64,000 bases of DNA. It comes from an uncultured Ruminococcus sp. Lineage in GTDB: Bacteria > Bacillota > Clostridia > Oscillospirales > Acutalibacteraceae. Location: positions 62,001 to 126,000 of the forward strand of contig CADACB010000002.1 in assembly GCA_902786345.1 (NCBI GenBank), read 5' to 3'. This document shows, one piece after another, positions 1 through 8,766 of this stretch; within the stretch, counting starts at the first letter, position 1; every line of letters begins with the position of its first letter. A model generated the notes under the pieces. It was given only the letters and a program-made list of their open reading frames with translations. It was not told the origin of the DNA and ran no database searches. A program made the translations under genes and the position numbers.

Positions 1-359
1 TACGTATAGCTAAGTGTATAGTAAGCTGTTGCCCAGCTTGCACAAGAACCTATCCCACCCTGACTTGCAATCGGCGGAAAATATTTGTTTGCACTGTTGT
101 CTACTTTTGAGGGGAGGGATGATGCTCCATACATAGCAAACTCTTTTTCATTAACATTTGTTATATATTCATCATTAATATATGTTTCTTTTTTAGTTTC
201 TTCCTGATAATTTTTATCCTTGATATTTCCGGTCAAAGATGAATCAGTTTCCTGATAATCGTTCGCATTTCCCGATATTGATCCAACCGATAATGAAATG
301 ACTGATGCTAACAATAATGATATTATTTTTCTTGGTTTTTTGTAAAATTTTTTATTCAT
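1..359 (-). CDS. Secreted papain-family (C1) cysteine protease, N-terminal part only
   Basis: This is the first 119 codons of a gene that runs off the left edge of the window. It starts at ATG 359 behind a GGAGG-type ribosome binding site. A signal peptide (about residues 1-33: basic start, then a hydrophobic stretch ending SGNA) precedes a linker and the beginning of a C1 peptidase domain. That domain has the segment SLPSKVDNSANKYFPPI and the nucleophile motif QGGIGSCASWA, with the presumed catalytic Cys at residue 106. The same segments occur in the two full-length genes immediately upstream (539-3937 and 4135-7590), so this is the third member of a tandem family. His and Asn of the triad lie outside the window. 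Confidence 0.85.
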   Translation of the reverse strand, partial: MNKKFYKKPRKIISLLLASVISLSVGSISGNANDYQETDSSLTGNIKDKNYQEETKKETYINDEYITNVNEKEFAMYGASSLPSKVDNSANKYFPPIASQGGIGSCASWATAYYTLSYT

Positions 360-471
360 TGTTATCCTCCTGTTTTAGTGTATATTTATTTAATTTTACA
401 CTGAATTGATTAAAAAAACAATCTATAAAATCAATAAAATACGATTTAAATATTGTGCATTTAGTCAAAAA

Positions 472-512
472 AAACGGTCAAAAATCCTCGCCATAGGGTT
501 TTCAACCGTTTT
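472..512 (-). terminator. Terminator of the 539-3937 protease gene
   Basis: An imperfect inverted repeat lies just past the stop of the protease gene. Read on the minus strand the arms are AAACGGTTGAAAACCCT and AGGATTTTTGACCGTTT. It closely resembles the hairpin at 4072-4112 behind the next paralog, as expected if the terminator was copied with the gene. Confidence 0.6.
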
Positions 513-538
513 CTCCTCAATTGTTGAATTTCAAAGCG

Positions 539-3500
539 TCATTCCTTTTTATAAAGACACTTGTCTCCGCTGTATTCAAAAATGTATACCGCGTTGCTCG
601 ATGAAAGAGCTCCGTTTGCTCCGAACCATCTGTCTCCAATGTGGAATTTAAATCCTGTTGCCTGCTTTGGAACTGTAGCTTCATATATATAGAATTTCTG
701 TGCAGCACCTCCCCAGTATGCAGATCCTACACTTATGTTTTCAGTTTTTCCTGTATTAACACATTTAGCGTCTCCTACAAAGTTATTATTATTCCAATAA
801 TGAATTTTGTAATCTGCAGAATTAGTTCTGTCGTTAATATAGTATATAATTCCAACTTTAATCTTATAGCTTTCAGGCTCAGGATTCGGATTATATTCTA
901 CATTTATTTTCTTACTTGCAAATGCAGTCGTACCGTCCTCTGTTGTTATTTTAAGTTTGATTGTATACACGCCTGTATCTGAAGGTCTCCAAGAGGCTGT
1001 TTTGTTACTATTTGCTGTAAGTACAGTTTCTACACCGTCTTTAACTACAGTATAAACATAGTTTTCTGCTGTCAGCGAAGATGCGGCATATTGCACATCT
1101 GCACTGAGAGTTGTTGTCTGTTGAGCCAGTACTGTTGTCTTATCTGTCCTTATATCATTTATATGGGGCTGTTCAAGCCATACGGATTTTACATATAAAG
1201 CCTCTATTCCTGCTGAATCCCTGGCTACGACCTTAATATCACAAGGACCTGTTTCAAACGGCAACTGAATATCATAGCTTGACGAATCAGTAAATTCCTG
1301 GACAATGGTTTCCTTGCCATATCTAATATATGAATATTGATATTTATACTTTCCATCGCCGCCAGATGCTGTTGCTTTCACTTTTAATTTTTCACCCATA
1401 CCAATATTTTCATCAGGTGTAATTGTTACTGAATTAAGTCTTACATCAGATCCAGCTACCGTGAACTTCATCCACTTAAATGCACACTCTTTATCTTTGG
1501 ATACCCTTGAAATGTATGCATAATACTCTCCACCGCATCTCGGCGTCCATCTTACTGTAATCAAAGACCGTTTTAGTGATTCACCAATTATGCAGCCCTT
1601 ACTCATATCAGTTGTTTGTGAATAAATCAATTTCTGGTCCTTATAAATACCGAAGCTATATTTACGATTACCATAGTTTACACCATCGTTCACCGTTTCT
1701 CCTGAAAAAACTATTTCTTTATTTACAGGAAGAATAGCATCATCAGAATCTAAATGAAAATCAGTGAAAGTCAAAGGATCATCCACCACATTCAATTCAA
1801 TGACTTTAGAAGCATATTCTCCCGAAGAATCCCTTGCTACAACAGTTACCTCAAATGTACCTTCTTTTTTAAATTCATATAATCCTGTAAATTGATATTG
1901 GTTAGAATATGAATCAATAAAAGAATTTTCTTCTTTAGATTTTTCATATACAGAATCATACTCGGTTTCACCGGTCTTCTTATTTTTTACAATTATCTTG
2001 TATTCGTGCGGTTCATAACCACCGTTTGATTCCACTATAAATCTTTCCTTACAGCCCACATCAATATAATCTGTATATTCTGCCCTTGCATTAAAAGTGA
2101 ACGGTTCTCCGACATTTTCAGTTATACAGTAATTGTTACCTTTTTTTGCTGTAAAATACTCTCCCTTGTTGTCATCCCATCTTCCATTACCATCCCCGAT
2201 CATATATGTAATTGATGAATTGTTCTTCATAGGTATAACACATCTGTAGACATACCCATATTCATCAAGGTCGGGGGTCATTTTAACAGTCTCAGAAGAC
2301 GTTTGAAAATTTGTAAGTGTATATTTTATTACCGGATCTTTATATCCGCGATAATATATAATAGCATTGTTTTCAACAGCATTGTGAATAAGTTCTGTTC
2401 TCTCATTTTTTTCTACCGTTATCGGAAAGATATTTGCTATATCAATACTTCTTCCGGTTGATTCATCATAAATACTTAAATTCTTGACAGTTATTGAATG
2501 ACCGGTATTCTTTTTTGAATTGACCTTTATACTCCATTCAACCTCATTAGGATCTGTACATCCTAATTGATCTAAGAAATACTCCAGATCATAAACAAAA
2601 GTCGCATCAACTGCATTTTTAGAGCCATCATAGGCGTAATAATTGTTGGATCCGAAAATTCCATTTGGAGTTACCATCTCATTTATTGTTTTATTCGCCC
2701 ATTTTCCTATAAGATAAACATTAGTTCCATATCTGTCATCTGTGTTGGCAGTAAATTTCATGAACTGATGAGCCGACCTTGTTTCGGGGTAAAGTATAAC
2801 TCTGTTGACCTGCTCAAGCAGATTATCCCTTCCTTCAGGATCAACCGCACCCTGAACACACGACTTTTTATTGAGTGCATCATATGCAACCCATACAAAA
2901 CCATTGTTTGCATAACCTTTTCCGTGTGAATTAGCTATTTTCAGTGCACCCATCTCGCCGCTGTCTATTACATTGTTATTATTTATATCCGTCCAAATCG
3001 TATCATCATAGCCTACTATCGTCATTGCATGATCAGAATTTCCGGTACGGTGTAAAACAACTTTTTGACCTGCAACATTTTGATTAGCTTCTGCAGCGTA
3101 TGTTCTTTTGAGTTCACCCGTTTCCATTCCTCCAAAACAAGTTCCGAATGAAAGTACTTCTCCGTTTGCAAGTGCAGTTTTAATTGCTGCAAGATCAGGA
3201 TCATCAGGTGAAGTGATTTGGCTATCATCTTCGCCTATATTAGCAAAAGTCTGATATGAATTTATTCTATGATCAGCAGCAAATCTGTATATAGATTCCT
3301 TTGTCGGCCATGTGACAGGATCATCCGCATAGTACGGAAAATCCTTAAGCGTTGCATTGCCATATTTTTTCATGGTTGCATATACATACATCGGGTGTGA
3401 ACCCTGATTTTTATTTGCTCCGCACATAAAATTAAATATATATGCCGGAGAATATGAATTATCAGATGTTGTTTTTATTCCGTGCAGTTTATTATACATA

Positions 3501-3937
3501 TATGTAAACTGATAATAAACCATAGACCAGCACGTACATGAGCCTGCGCCTCCCTGAGTACGTATTTCCGGAAAATACTCACTATTACTGTTATCCACGC
3601 TCGACGGAAGGACTATCGACCTGTATAGATTCATTCCCGGTGTATTTTCAGATACTGCATCAAGGTAATCATCCTGAGTTCTTATAGTATTTTCATCTTC
3701 TTCAAAAGAAAAATCTATTGTAAAATCATCAGGTATTTTTACATCAGTATCAGTTTCATCAGCATTTAAAGTATCTGTTTTTGTTATTTCTGAATCCAAA
3801 ATGTTTTCACTGGCATATTTATTTTCGTTATTCACGTTTGCTGCGCTTACCGAAGCACTTCCGGCAGTTGTGATTATCATCAAAGAAAGTATAAAAGATA
3901 TAGCTTTATTAATTCTTTTAGTAATTTTTTTATTCAT
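539..3937 (-). CDS. Secreted multidomain papain-family (C1) protease with starch-binding-like module
   Basis: This is a predicted secreted cysteine endopeptidase of 1132 residues. A signal peptide (1-33, ending ASVSA) is followed by an acidic linker and a C1 domain (about 105-380). The nucleophile motif is QGGAGSCTCWS (Cys134), His303 lies in SDHAMTIVGY, and Asn336 lies in KIANSHG. Between His and Asn is a calcium-loop-like segment, DINNNNVIDSGE. Residues about 520-620 contain an IYYRGY start and GDGNGRWDDN, which looks like a CBM25-type starch-binding module. Several Ig-like repeats follow, then a C-terminal domain of about 110 residues ending in KKE that is nearly identical to the end of the upstream paralog. 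The start has a strong AAGGAGG site. The fold and triad are well supported; starch binding is inference. Confidence 0.85.
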   Translation of the reverse strand: MNKKITKRINKAISFILSLMIITTAGSASVSAANVNNENKYASENILDSEITKTDTLNADETDTDVKIPDDFTIDFSFEEDENTIRTQDDYLDAVSENTPGMNLYRSIVLPSSVDNSNSEYFPEIRTQGGAGSCTCWSMVYYQFTYMYNKLHGIKTTSDNSYSPAYIFNFMCGANKNQGSHPMYVYATMKKYGNATLKDFPYYADDPVTWPTKESIYRFAADHRINSYQTFANIGEDDSQITSPDDPDLAAIKTALANGEVLSFGTCFGGMETGELKRTYAAEANQNVAGQKVVLHRTGNSDHAMTIVGYDDTIWTDINNNNVIDSGEMGALKIANSHGKGYANNGFVWVAYDALNKKSCVQGAVDPEGRDNLLEQVNRVILYPETRSAHQFMKFTANTDDRYGTNVYLIGKWANKTINEMVTPNGIFGSNNYYAYDGSKNAVDATFVYDLEYFLDQLGCTDPNEVEWSIKVNSKKNTGHSITVKNLSIYDESTGRSIDIANIFPITVEKNERTELIHNAVENNAIIYYRGYKDPVIKYTLTNFQTSSETVKMTPDLDEYGYVYRCVIPMKNNSSITYMIGDGNGRWDDNKGEYFTAKKGNNYCITENVGEPFTFNARAEYTDYIDVGCKERFIVESNGGYEPHEYKIIVKNKKTGETEYDSVYEKSKEENSFIDSYSNQYQFTGLYEFKKEGTFEVTVVARDSSGEYASKVIELNVVDDPLTFTDFHLDSDDAILPVNKEIVFSGETVNDGVNYGNRKYSFGIYKDQKLIYSQTTDMSKGCIIGESLKRSLITVRWTPRCGGEYYAYISRVSKDKECAFKWMKFTVAGSDVRLNSVTITPDENIGMGEKLKVKATASGGDGKYKYQYSYIRYGKETIVQEFTDSSSYDIQLPFETGPCDIKVVARDSAGIEALYVKSVWLEQPHINDIRTDKTTVLAQQTTTLSADVQYAASSLTAENYVYTVVKDGVETVLTANSNKTASWRPSDTGVYTIKLKITTEDGTTAFASKKINVEYNPNPEPESYKIKVGIIYYINDRTNSADYKIHYWNNNNFVGDAKCVNTGKTENISVGSAYWGGAAQKFYIYEATVPKQATGFKFHIGDRWFGANGALSSSNAVYIFEYSGDKCLYKKE

Positions 3938-4071
3938 AATTCTCCTCCTTGTTGCTTGTTATAAATCTTTATTCAATTTTATCCTGATTCAATTAATAAT
4001 TCAATTGTTAATTGTTAGAAAAAATCTTACTTTTTTAGTAATTTTAAACAAATTAATCTTTTGAAAAAAAT

Positions 4072-4112
4072 AAAACGGCTGAAAATCCTGCCATCAGGTT
4101 TTCAACCGTTTT
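4072..4112 (-). terminator. Terminator of the 4135-7590 protease gene
   Basis: The inverted repeat has arms 4072-4090 and 4095-4112. On the minus strand it reads AAAACGGTTGAAAACCTG, a short loop, then CAGGATTTTCAGCCGTTTT, with one bulge and a following U-rich run. It sits directly after the stop codon. Confidence 0.75.
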
Positions 4113-4134
4113 TAAATTGTTGAAAATTAAAACG

Positions 4135-7100
4135 TCATTCCTTTTTGTAAATACACTTGTCTCCGCTGTATTCAAAAATATAAACCGTGTTGCTCGATGA
4201 GAGATTTCCATCTGCTCCGAACCATCTGTCTCCAATGTGGAATTTAAATCCTGTTGCCTGCTTCGGAACTGTGGCTTCATATATATAGAATTTCTGTGGC
4301 TGTCCATTCCAGTATTCGCTGCCAACGCTTACATCAGCCGTTGCACCTGTACTTACACACTTTACATCCCCTACAAAGTTATTATCATTCCAGTAATGCA
4401 GCTCAAAATTTGCAGGATTTGTATCACTGTTGATATAATAAATAACTCCTACTTTTATCTTGTAGTTTTCCGGATAAGGATCAGGATTTAAATTTTTTTC
4501 TACAGTGATTTTTTTACTTGCGACTGCAATAACAGTGTCTTCTGTTGCTATTTTTAGCCTGATCATATAATCGCCGGATTCTGTAGGCTTCCAAGAGGCT
4601 GTTTTGTCGCTGTTTGTTGGAATTATGCTTTCTACACCGCCTTTAACTGCAGTATAAATATAGTTTTCTGCTGTCAGTGAAGCTGAGACATGTTGTACAT
4701 CCGGACTAAGCGTTGTTGTCTGCTGGGACAATACAGATGCCTTATCCGTTTTTATATCGTTTATTTTGGTCTGTTCAAGCCATATGTCTTTTATAATCGT
4801 ATCGGTCACACCCCGGGAATCCTGGACTGACACTTTAATTTGACAAGGACCTGTTTCATACGGAAGCTGAATATCACATTTAGAAACAGGGATAAAATTA
4901 TTGTTTGTAGAAATTTCCTTGCCGTATCTGATGAATGAGTATTTACATTTATAATTTCCATCTCCGCCTGAGATATTTACTTTTGCACTTATTTTTTCAC
5001 CCATTGCAATATTGCTGTCCGGAGATAAGTTAAGAGAATTGATCTTAACATCTGAGTCACTAACTCTGAATTTTATTAATCCATAAGCACATTCGCCGTT
5101 AAGCAACTGCCTTGAAATATATGCATAATATTCTCCGCTGCCCTCAGGCATCCAACTCAACTCAAGATGACTTTTATGCGAGAAATTGTCATAATGTCTT
5201 CCTATCTGCATACGGGCACCTTCTGAGTGCACCAGTTTGCTTCCTTTATAAATATTAAATTTATACTCACAGTTACCGCCATTTATAACATCATTAACAG
5301 TTTCAGCTACAAAATCTATACGGCTGTTTGCAGAGAAAACATCTTTATCAGAATCAATGTAAAATTTTGAATATCTTAAAGGCTGATCAGTAACTGAAAC
5401 AGTTATAGTCTTGCTTGCTGTATTGCCTAAATAATCCTTAGCATAGACAGTTACTTTGTAAATACCTGCTTCCATATAGGATTTAAACGGATCAATCACA
5501 CGATCTGATTCATCATATGTTGAACCTAAGTATCCGTTCATAAAGTCATTTGGTATCCTGGTTTTCCTATATTCTGTTTCGTAATCAACTTTGCCTGTAG
5601 TTTCATTTTTAGCTACAACTTTATATTCTATGGGTTCACATCCATGGATTGTTTTGACCTTAAAGGTATCCCTGCTTCCCTGATCTGCGCTTTCACCAAG
5701 CATATTTTCTACTTGTAATATCATCGGATCTGCAACATTTTCTGTTACAAAGAAGTTATCACCTTTCACGGCTGTATAATATTTTCCACCGTTATTATCC
5801 CACCTGCTTGTACCGTCACCGATCATTAGTTTTACAGAAGAATTATTTCCTAAAGGAATAACACCCTTACTCACATATCCGGGCTTTTCGTCAACATATT
5901 CCATTTCGATAGTCGGTGATGAAGAATTAATACTTCCCGAAAATGAATATCTGATTACAGAATCTGTATAACCACGGTAATATATTACCGCATTATTATC
6001 TACAGCCTTATGCACTACCTTCTTATCAGAATTTTTTTCTGCAGTTATAGGGAATACATTTTCAATATTAATATTCTGCCCTGTTATTTCATCATAAATA
6101 CTAACTTCTTTTACTGTAACTGTTCCGCCGGCTGTTTCTTCTGAAGCAGTTTCTATACTCCACTCAACTTCATTGATATTGGTGCAGCCCAAGGATGTCA
6201 TAATTTCATCCAAGTCACATACAAAAACAGTATCATTTGGAGTTGATGTTCCATTATATGAGTAAAGGCTGCTGACAGTAACATAACCACCGCCGCTGAC
6301 CGGCTTGTGATACAACGGAATACTTACAACCTTATTTGCCCATTTTCCCTCTATATTAATAGTAGTGCCATATCTGTCATTAGCATTTGCTTTTACTTTT
6401 ATAAACTGATGGGGTGAATATTCGCTGGGCTTAAGAATTATTCTGCAAACCTGTTCTGCAAAATTACGTCTGTTAAGCTGACTAACAGCGTTTTCAACAC
6501 ATGATATGTCATTAAGTGCATCATAAGCTACCCACACAAAACCATCATTCGCATAATCCTTTCCGTGTGAATTAGCAATCTTAAGTGCACCCATCTCTCC
6601 GCTGTCAACTTTGTTATTACCGTTTACATCCGTCCATATATTATCATTATATCCGACAATTGTCATAGCATGATTTGCAGATTTAACATTACGGCTTACA
6701 ATAACAGTTTCACCTAAAACACCCTCATTTATTTTAGGGTCAGAGCTTGCTTTAAGTGTGTCCGTTTTCAGACTTTCTTCTGAAAAGGCTGTTCCAAAGA
6801 TAAGGATTTCTCTGTTTGCAAGTGCTGTTTTTATTGGCAGCAGATCTGAATCATCAGGAGATGTGACCCTGCTTTCTTTTTTTCCAATATCAGAAAACTT
6901 CTGATATGATTCAATTTTACGCTTAAAAGCAGATCTATATATCTGTTCATCAGAAGGCCACGACAAATAATCATTATCATATGGTACTTCGCTTAAAGTT
7001 ACCGCTCCCATTTTCTGAATAACAGGATAAGTAATGTGAGGTTCACCACCGGTATCGTTTCTTGCATTATTCATAAAGTTATATAAAAATTTTGGTGATA

Positions 7101-7590
7101 CACTATTTTCAGGAGTAGTTGTTATTCCGTGCTGCCTGTTATACATATATGTCAGCTGATAGTAACCTATTGCCCAACATGAACACGAACCTATACTACC
7201 CTGATTTCCTATTTCAGGAAAATATTTACTTTGACTGTTATCTACCTTTGACGGCAAAACAACCTGATTATTTGCACCCACTTCTAAATCCGGACTCGCT
7301 GCCCACAAATAATCTTGTTGAGTTCTTATTGTATTTTCATCTTCCTCAAATGAAAAATCAATCTTAAAATCCTCCGGTATTTTTACAGGGTAAGCATCTG
7401 AATTGTCATCAATATTATCATCAATATTATCATTATTATTTTGTGGTTCAGCTGCAAATTTTTCTGAGTTATCATCTCCACTCTGACTGTCTTGTGCTGC
7501 TCCTACAGTCATACTTCCTGCCGATAATGACATTAAAACAGATAAAATCAATGATATTGTTGCATTAACTTTTTTATTAATTTTCTTCAT
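4135..7590 (-). CDS. Secreted multidomain papain-family (C1) protease, paralog
   Basis: This 1151-residue protein has the same architecture as the neighbour at 539-3937. A signal peptide (about 1-32) is followed by an Asn/Asp-rich linker and a C1 peptidase domain with QGSIGSCSCWA (Cys136), His307 in ANHAMTIVGY and Asn340 in KIANSHG. The calcium-loop-like insert is DVNGNNKVDSGE. A CBM25-like module carries NNAVIYYRGY and GDGTSRWDNNGGKYY, followed by Ig-like repeats and a C-terminal domain whose last 50 residues differ from the paralog at only a few positions. It starts at ATG 7590 behind GGAGGTAG. Each paralog has its own terminator, so the genes may be separately transcribed. The acidic linker and middle repeats diverge most, while the catalytic core and C-terminus are conserved. 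Confidence 0.85.
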   Translation of the reverse strand: MKKINKKVNATISLILSVLMSLSAGSMTVGAAQDSQSGDDNSEKFAAEPQNNNDNIDDNIDDNSDAYPVKIPEDFKIDFSFEEDENTIRTQQDYLWAASPDLEVGANNQVVLPSKVDNSQSKYFPEIGNQGSIGSCSCWAIGYYQLTYMYNRQHGITTTPENSVSPKFLYNFMNNARNDTGGEPHITYPVIQKMGAVTLSEVPYDNDYLSWPSDEQIYRSAFKRKIESYQKFSDIGKKESRVTSPDDSDLLPIKTALANREILIFGTAFSEESLKTDTLKASSDPKINEGVLGETVIVSRNVKSANHAMTIVGYNDNIWTDVNGNNKVDSGEMGALKIANSHGKDYANDGFVWVAYDALNDISCVENAVSQLNRRNFAEQVCRIILKPSEYSPHQFIKVKANANDRYGTTINIEGKWANKVVSIPLYHKPVSGGGYVTVSSLYSYNGTSTPNDTVFVCDLDEIMTSLGCTNINEVEWSIETASEETAGGTVTVKEVSIYDEITGQNINIENVFPITAEKNSDKKVVHKAVDNNAVIYYRGYTDSVIRYSFSGSINSSSPTIEMEYVDEKPGYVSKGVIPLGNNSSVKLMIGDGTSRWDNNGGKYYTAVKGDNFFVTENVADPMILQVENMLGESADQGSRDTFKVKTIHGCEPIEYKVVAKNETTGKVDYETEYRKTRIPNDFMNGYLGSTYDESDRVIDPFKSYMEAGIYKVTVYAKDYLGNTASKTITVSVTDQPLRYSKFYIDSDKDVFSANSRIDFVAETVNDVINGGNCEYKFNIYKGSKLVHSEGARMQIGRHYDNFSHKSHLELSWMPEGSGEYYAYISRQLLNGECAYGLIKFRVSDSDVKINSLNLSPDSNIAMGEKISAKVNISGGDGNYKCKYSFIRYGKEISTNNNFIPVSKCDIQLPYETGPCQIKVSVQDSRGVTDTIIKDIWLEQTKINDIKTDKASVLSQQTTTLSPDVQHVSASLTAENYIYTAVKGGVESIIPTNSDKTASWKPTESGDYMIRLKIATEDTVIAVASKKITVEKNLNPDPYPENYKIKVGVIYYINSDTNPANFELHYWNDNNFVGDVKCVSTGATADVSVGSEYWNGQPQKFYIYEATVPKQATGFKFHIGDRWFGADGNLSSSNTVYIFEYSGDKCIYKKE

Positions 7591-7729
7591 TGTCTACCTC
7601 CACTATAATAAATCTAAGCTTATTTTATCGTGCTTTTTGTAAGGTTTCAATTGACAAACTCTAAAAAAAATCAACTTTATTTTGGCTATATTAACTAAGA
7701 AAATAAATCAAAAAAATTTTAAAAAAACC

Positions 7730-7758
7730 TTGACAAGCAAAAACTACTATGATATATT
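7730..7758 (+). promoter_or_regulatory. Sigma-A-type promoter of the 7848 gene
   Basis: TTGACA at 7730-7735 is separated by 17 bases from TATATT at 7753-7758. Transcription would begin near 7765, giving a leader of about 80 nt that ends in the AAAAGGAG ribosome binding site. Confidence 0.7.
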
Positions 7759-7771
7759 ATACACACAACAA

Positions 7772-7793
7772 GTTAATTATTTAAATAATTAAC
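7772..7793. promoter_or_regulatory. 22-bp perfect palindrome at the transcription start, possible operator
   Basis: A perfect 22-base inverted repeat without a loop has the half-site GTTAATTATTT. It lies 13 bases after the -10 box of the 7848 promoter, over the expected start site. Its position suits a repressor operator; no regulator gene for it is recognised in the window. Confidence 0.45.
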
Positions 7794-7847
7794 CGCTAAT
7801 TAAATAAACAGAAGGAAAATCCTTCCGAAATAAAAGGAGTAATTATT

Positions 7848-8618
7848 ATGAAAAAGACAATTAAAACAAAGGTAATCGCAACAGCAATAGCAGCAGTTTG
7901 TGCTGTGTCAACATTATCAGCAGTTTCTGTGGCAAGTGCCTCAGCCACTTCTGTCCCTACAACATTGATCTCAGCTCAGGCGAATGGAAAATCATATCAG
8001 ATGACTTTCTCAGGAGATAACTGGAACTATTATGCAGAAAGTCTTAACGCAAAAATTACATGTAACTGTGATGTAATGCATAATAAATGTACATTCAAGG
8101 CAACAGGTGTAACGCCCGGTATTACAAATGCAGTGCTTAAGGTTAGAAGAAACGATGGCAGATGGAATAACTTCCCGGTACAATTCGTTGTTGACAACAA
8201 TCTTAATGTCACAGGTAAGATAACAGGCAACAGCTATATTACCGACTCAGACAGAACAACATCTTCTCAAACATCAAATCAATCTTCAAGCTCATCAAGC
8301 ACAAAAGGTTCTTCATCAACTGTAATTGCAAAAAACGTTGGCAGCACCTTTAAGCTTCCCATGAAAGGCAGTGACTGGAATTATTATGCATCAAGTCTTA
8401 ATGTAAAGATCACCTGTGATTTTAATTATAATTCAAACATCTGCAATTTCATCTTTACAGCTGTGAAGCCCGGAGTCACTGAAGCTGTTCTCAAAACAGA
8501 AAGAAATGACGGCAAATGGGACAACACACCTGTAAAAATTACAGTTGACAATAATCTTAAAATGACAATTGAGCAGACAGGCGATGCTTATATTACAAAT
8601 TTCTCATACACAAAATAA
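7848..8618 (+). CDS. Secreted two-repeat protein, possible chagasin-like protease inhibitor
   Basis: This 256-residue protein has a signal peptide (about 1-33, ending VASASA) and two homologous domains of about 85 residues (roughly 42-130 and 162-254) joined by a Ser/Thr-rich linker. Shared signatures are G-[DS]-[ND]-WNYYA-x-SLN, a central Cys pair, [VK]-[TK]-PG-[IV]-T and RNDG[RK]W[ND]N-x-PV. The order of a WNYYA loop, a PG turn and an R-x-x-G-x-W loop recalls the three binding loops of chagasin-family (I42) inhibitors of C1 peptidases. The canonical NPTTG and RPW motifs are not intact, so this assignment is speculative. The gene is divergent from the adjacent papain-family proteases, which makes an inhibitor or accessory role plausible. 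A perfect terminator follows. Confidence 0.6.
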   Translation: MKKTIKTKVIATAIAAVCAVSTLSAVSVASASATSVPTTLISAQANGKSYQMTFSGDNWNYYAESLNAKITCNCDVMHNKCTFKATGVTPGITNAVLKVRRNDGRWNNFPVQFVVDNNLNVTGKITGNSYITDSDRTTSSQTSNQSSSSSSTKGSSSTVIAKNVGSTFKLPMKGSDWNYYASSLNVKITCDFNYNSNICNFIFTAVKPGVTEAVLKTERNDGKWDNTPVKITVDNNLKMTIEQTGDAYITNFSYTK

Positions 8619-8646
8619 TCCATAAAAACTATTCTCCTTAAAACAA

Positions 8647-8690
8647 CAGAAAACCAGCTTCTCTTTGAAACAAGAGAAGCTGGTTTTCTG
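8647..8690. terminator. Strong hairpin terminator after the 7848 gene
   Basis: A perfect 19-bp stem (8647-8665 with 8672-8690) has a 6-base loop. It lies between the convergent 7848 gene and serS. Short T/A runs flank both sides of the stem core, so it could act in both directions. Confidence 0.8.
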
Positions 8691-8709
8691 TGCCCTATTA
8701 TAAAAGCAC

Positions 8710-8744
8710 CCCTCTTACATACATTAGCTTACTCTGTAAGAGGG
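8710..8744 (-). terminator. Probable terminator of serS
   Basis: The arms are CCCTCTTACA (8710-8719) and TGTAAGAGGG (8735-8744). Read on the minus strand the stem is followed by a TGCTTTTATA tract. The loop is long (15 bases), so the call is moderate. Confidence 0.5.
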
Positions 8745-8766
8745 TTACTTCAAAACTATTTTGTGC

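Noticed and set aside
28..51. Apparent loss of the catalytic Cys in the edge-truncated protease (Ser before Trp where paralogs have Cys)
   Set aside because: The position immediately before Trp varies (C, C, S) while QG-x-x-GSC is invariant in all three. In bacterial C1 proteins with this QG-x-x-GSC layout the GSC cysteine is the nucleophile, so the enzyme is probably intact there.
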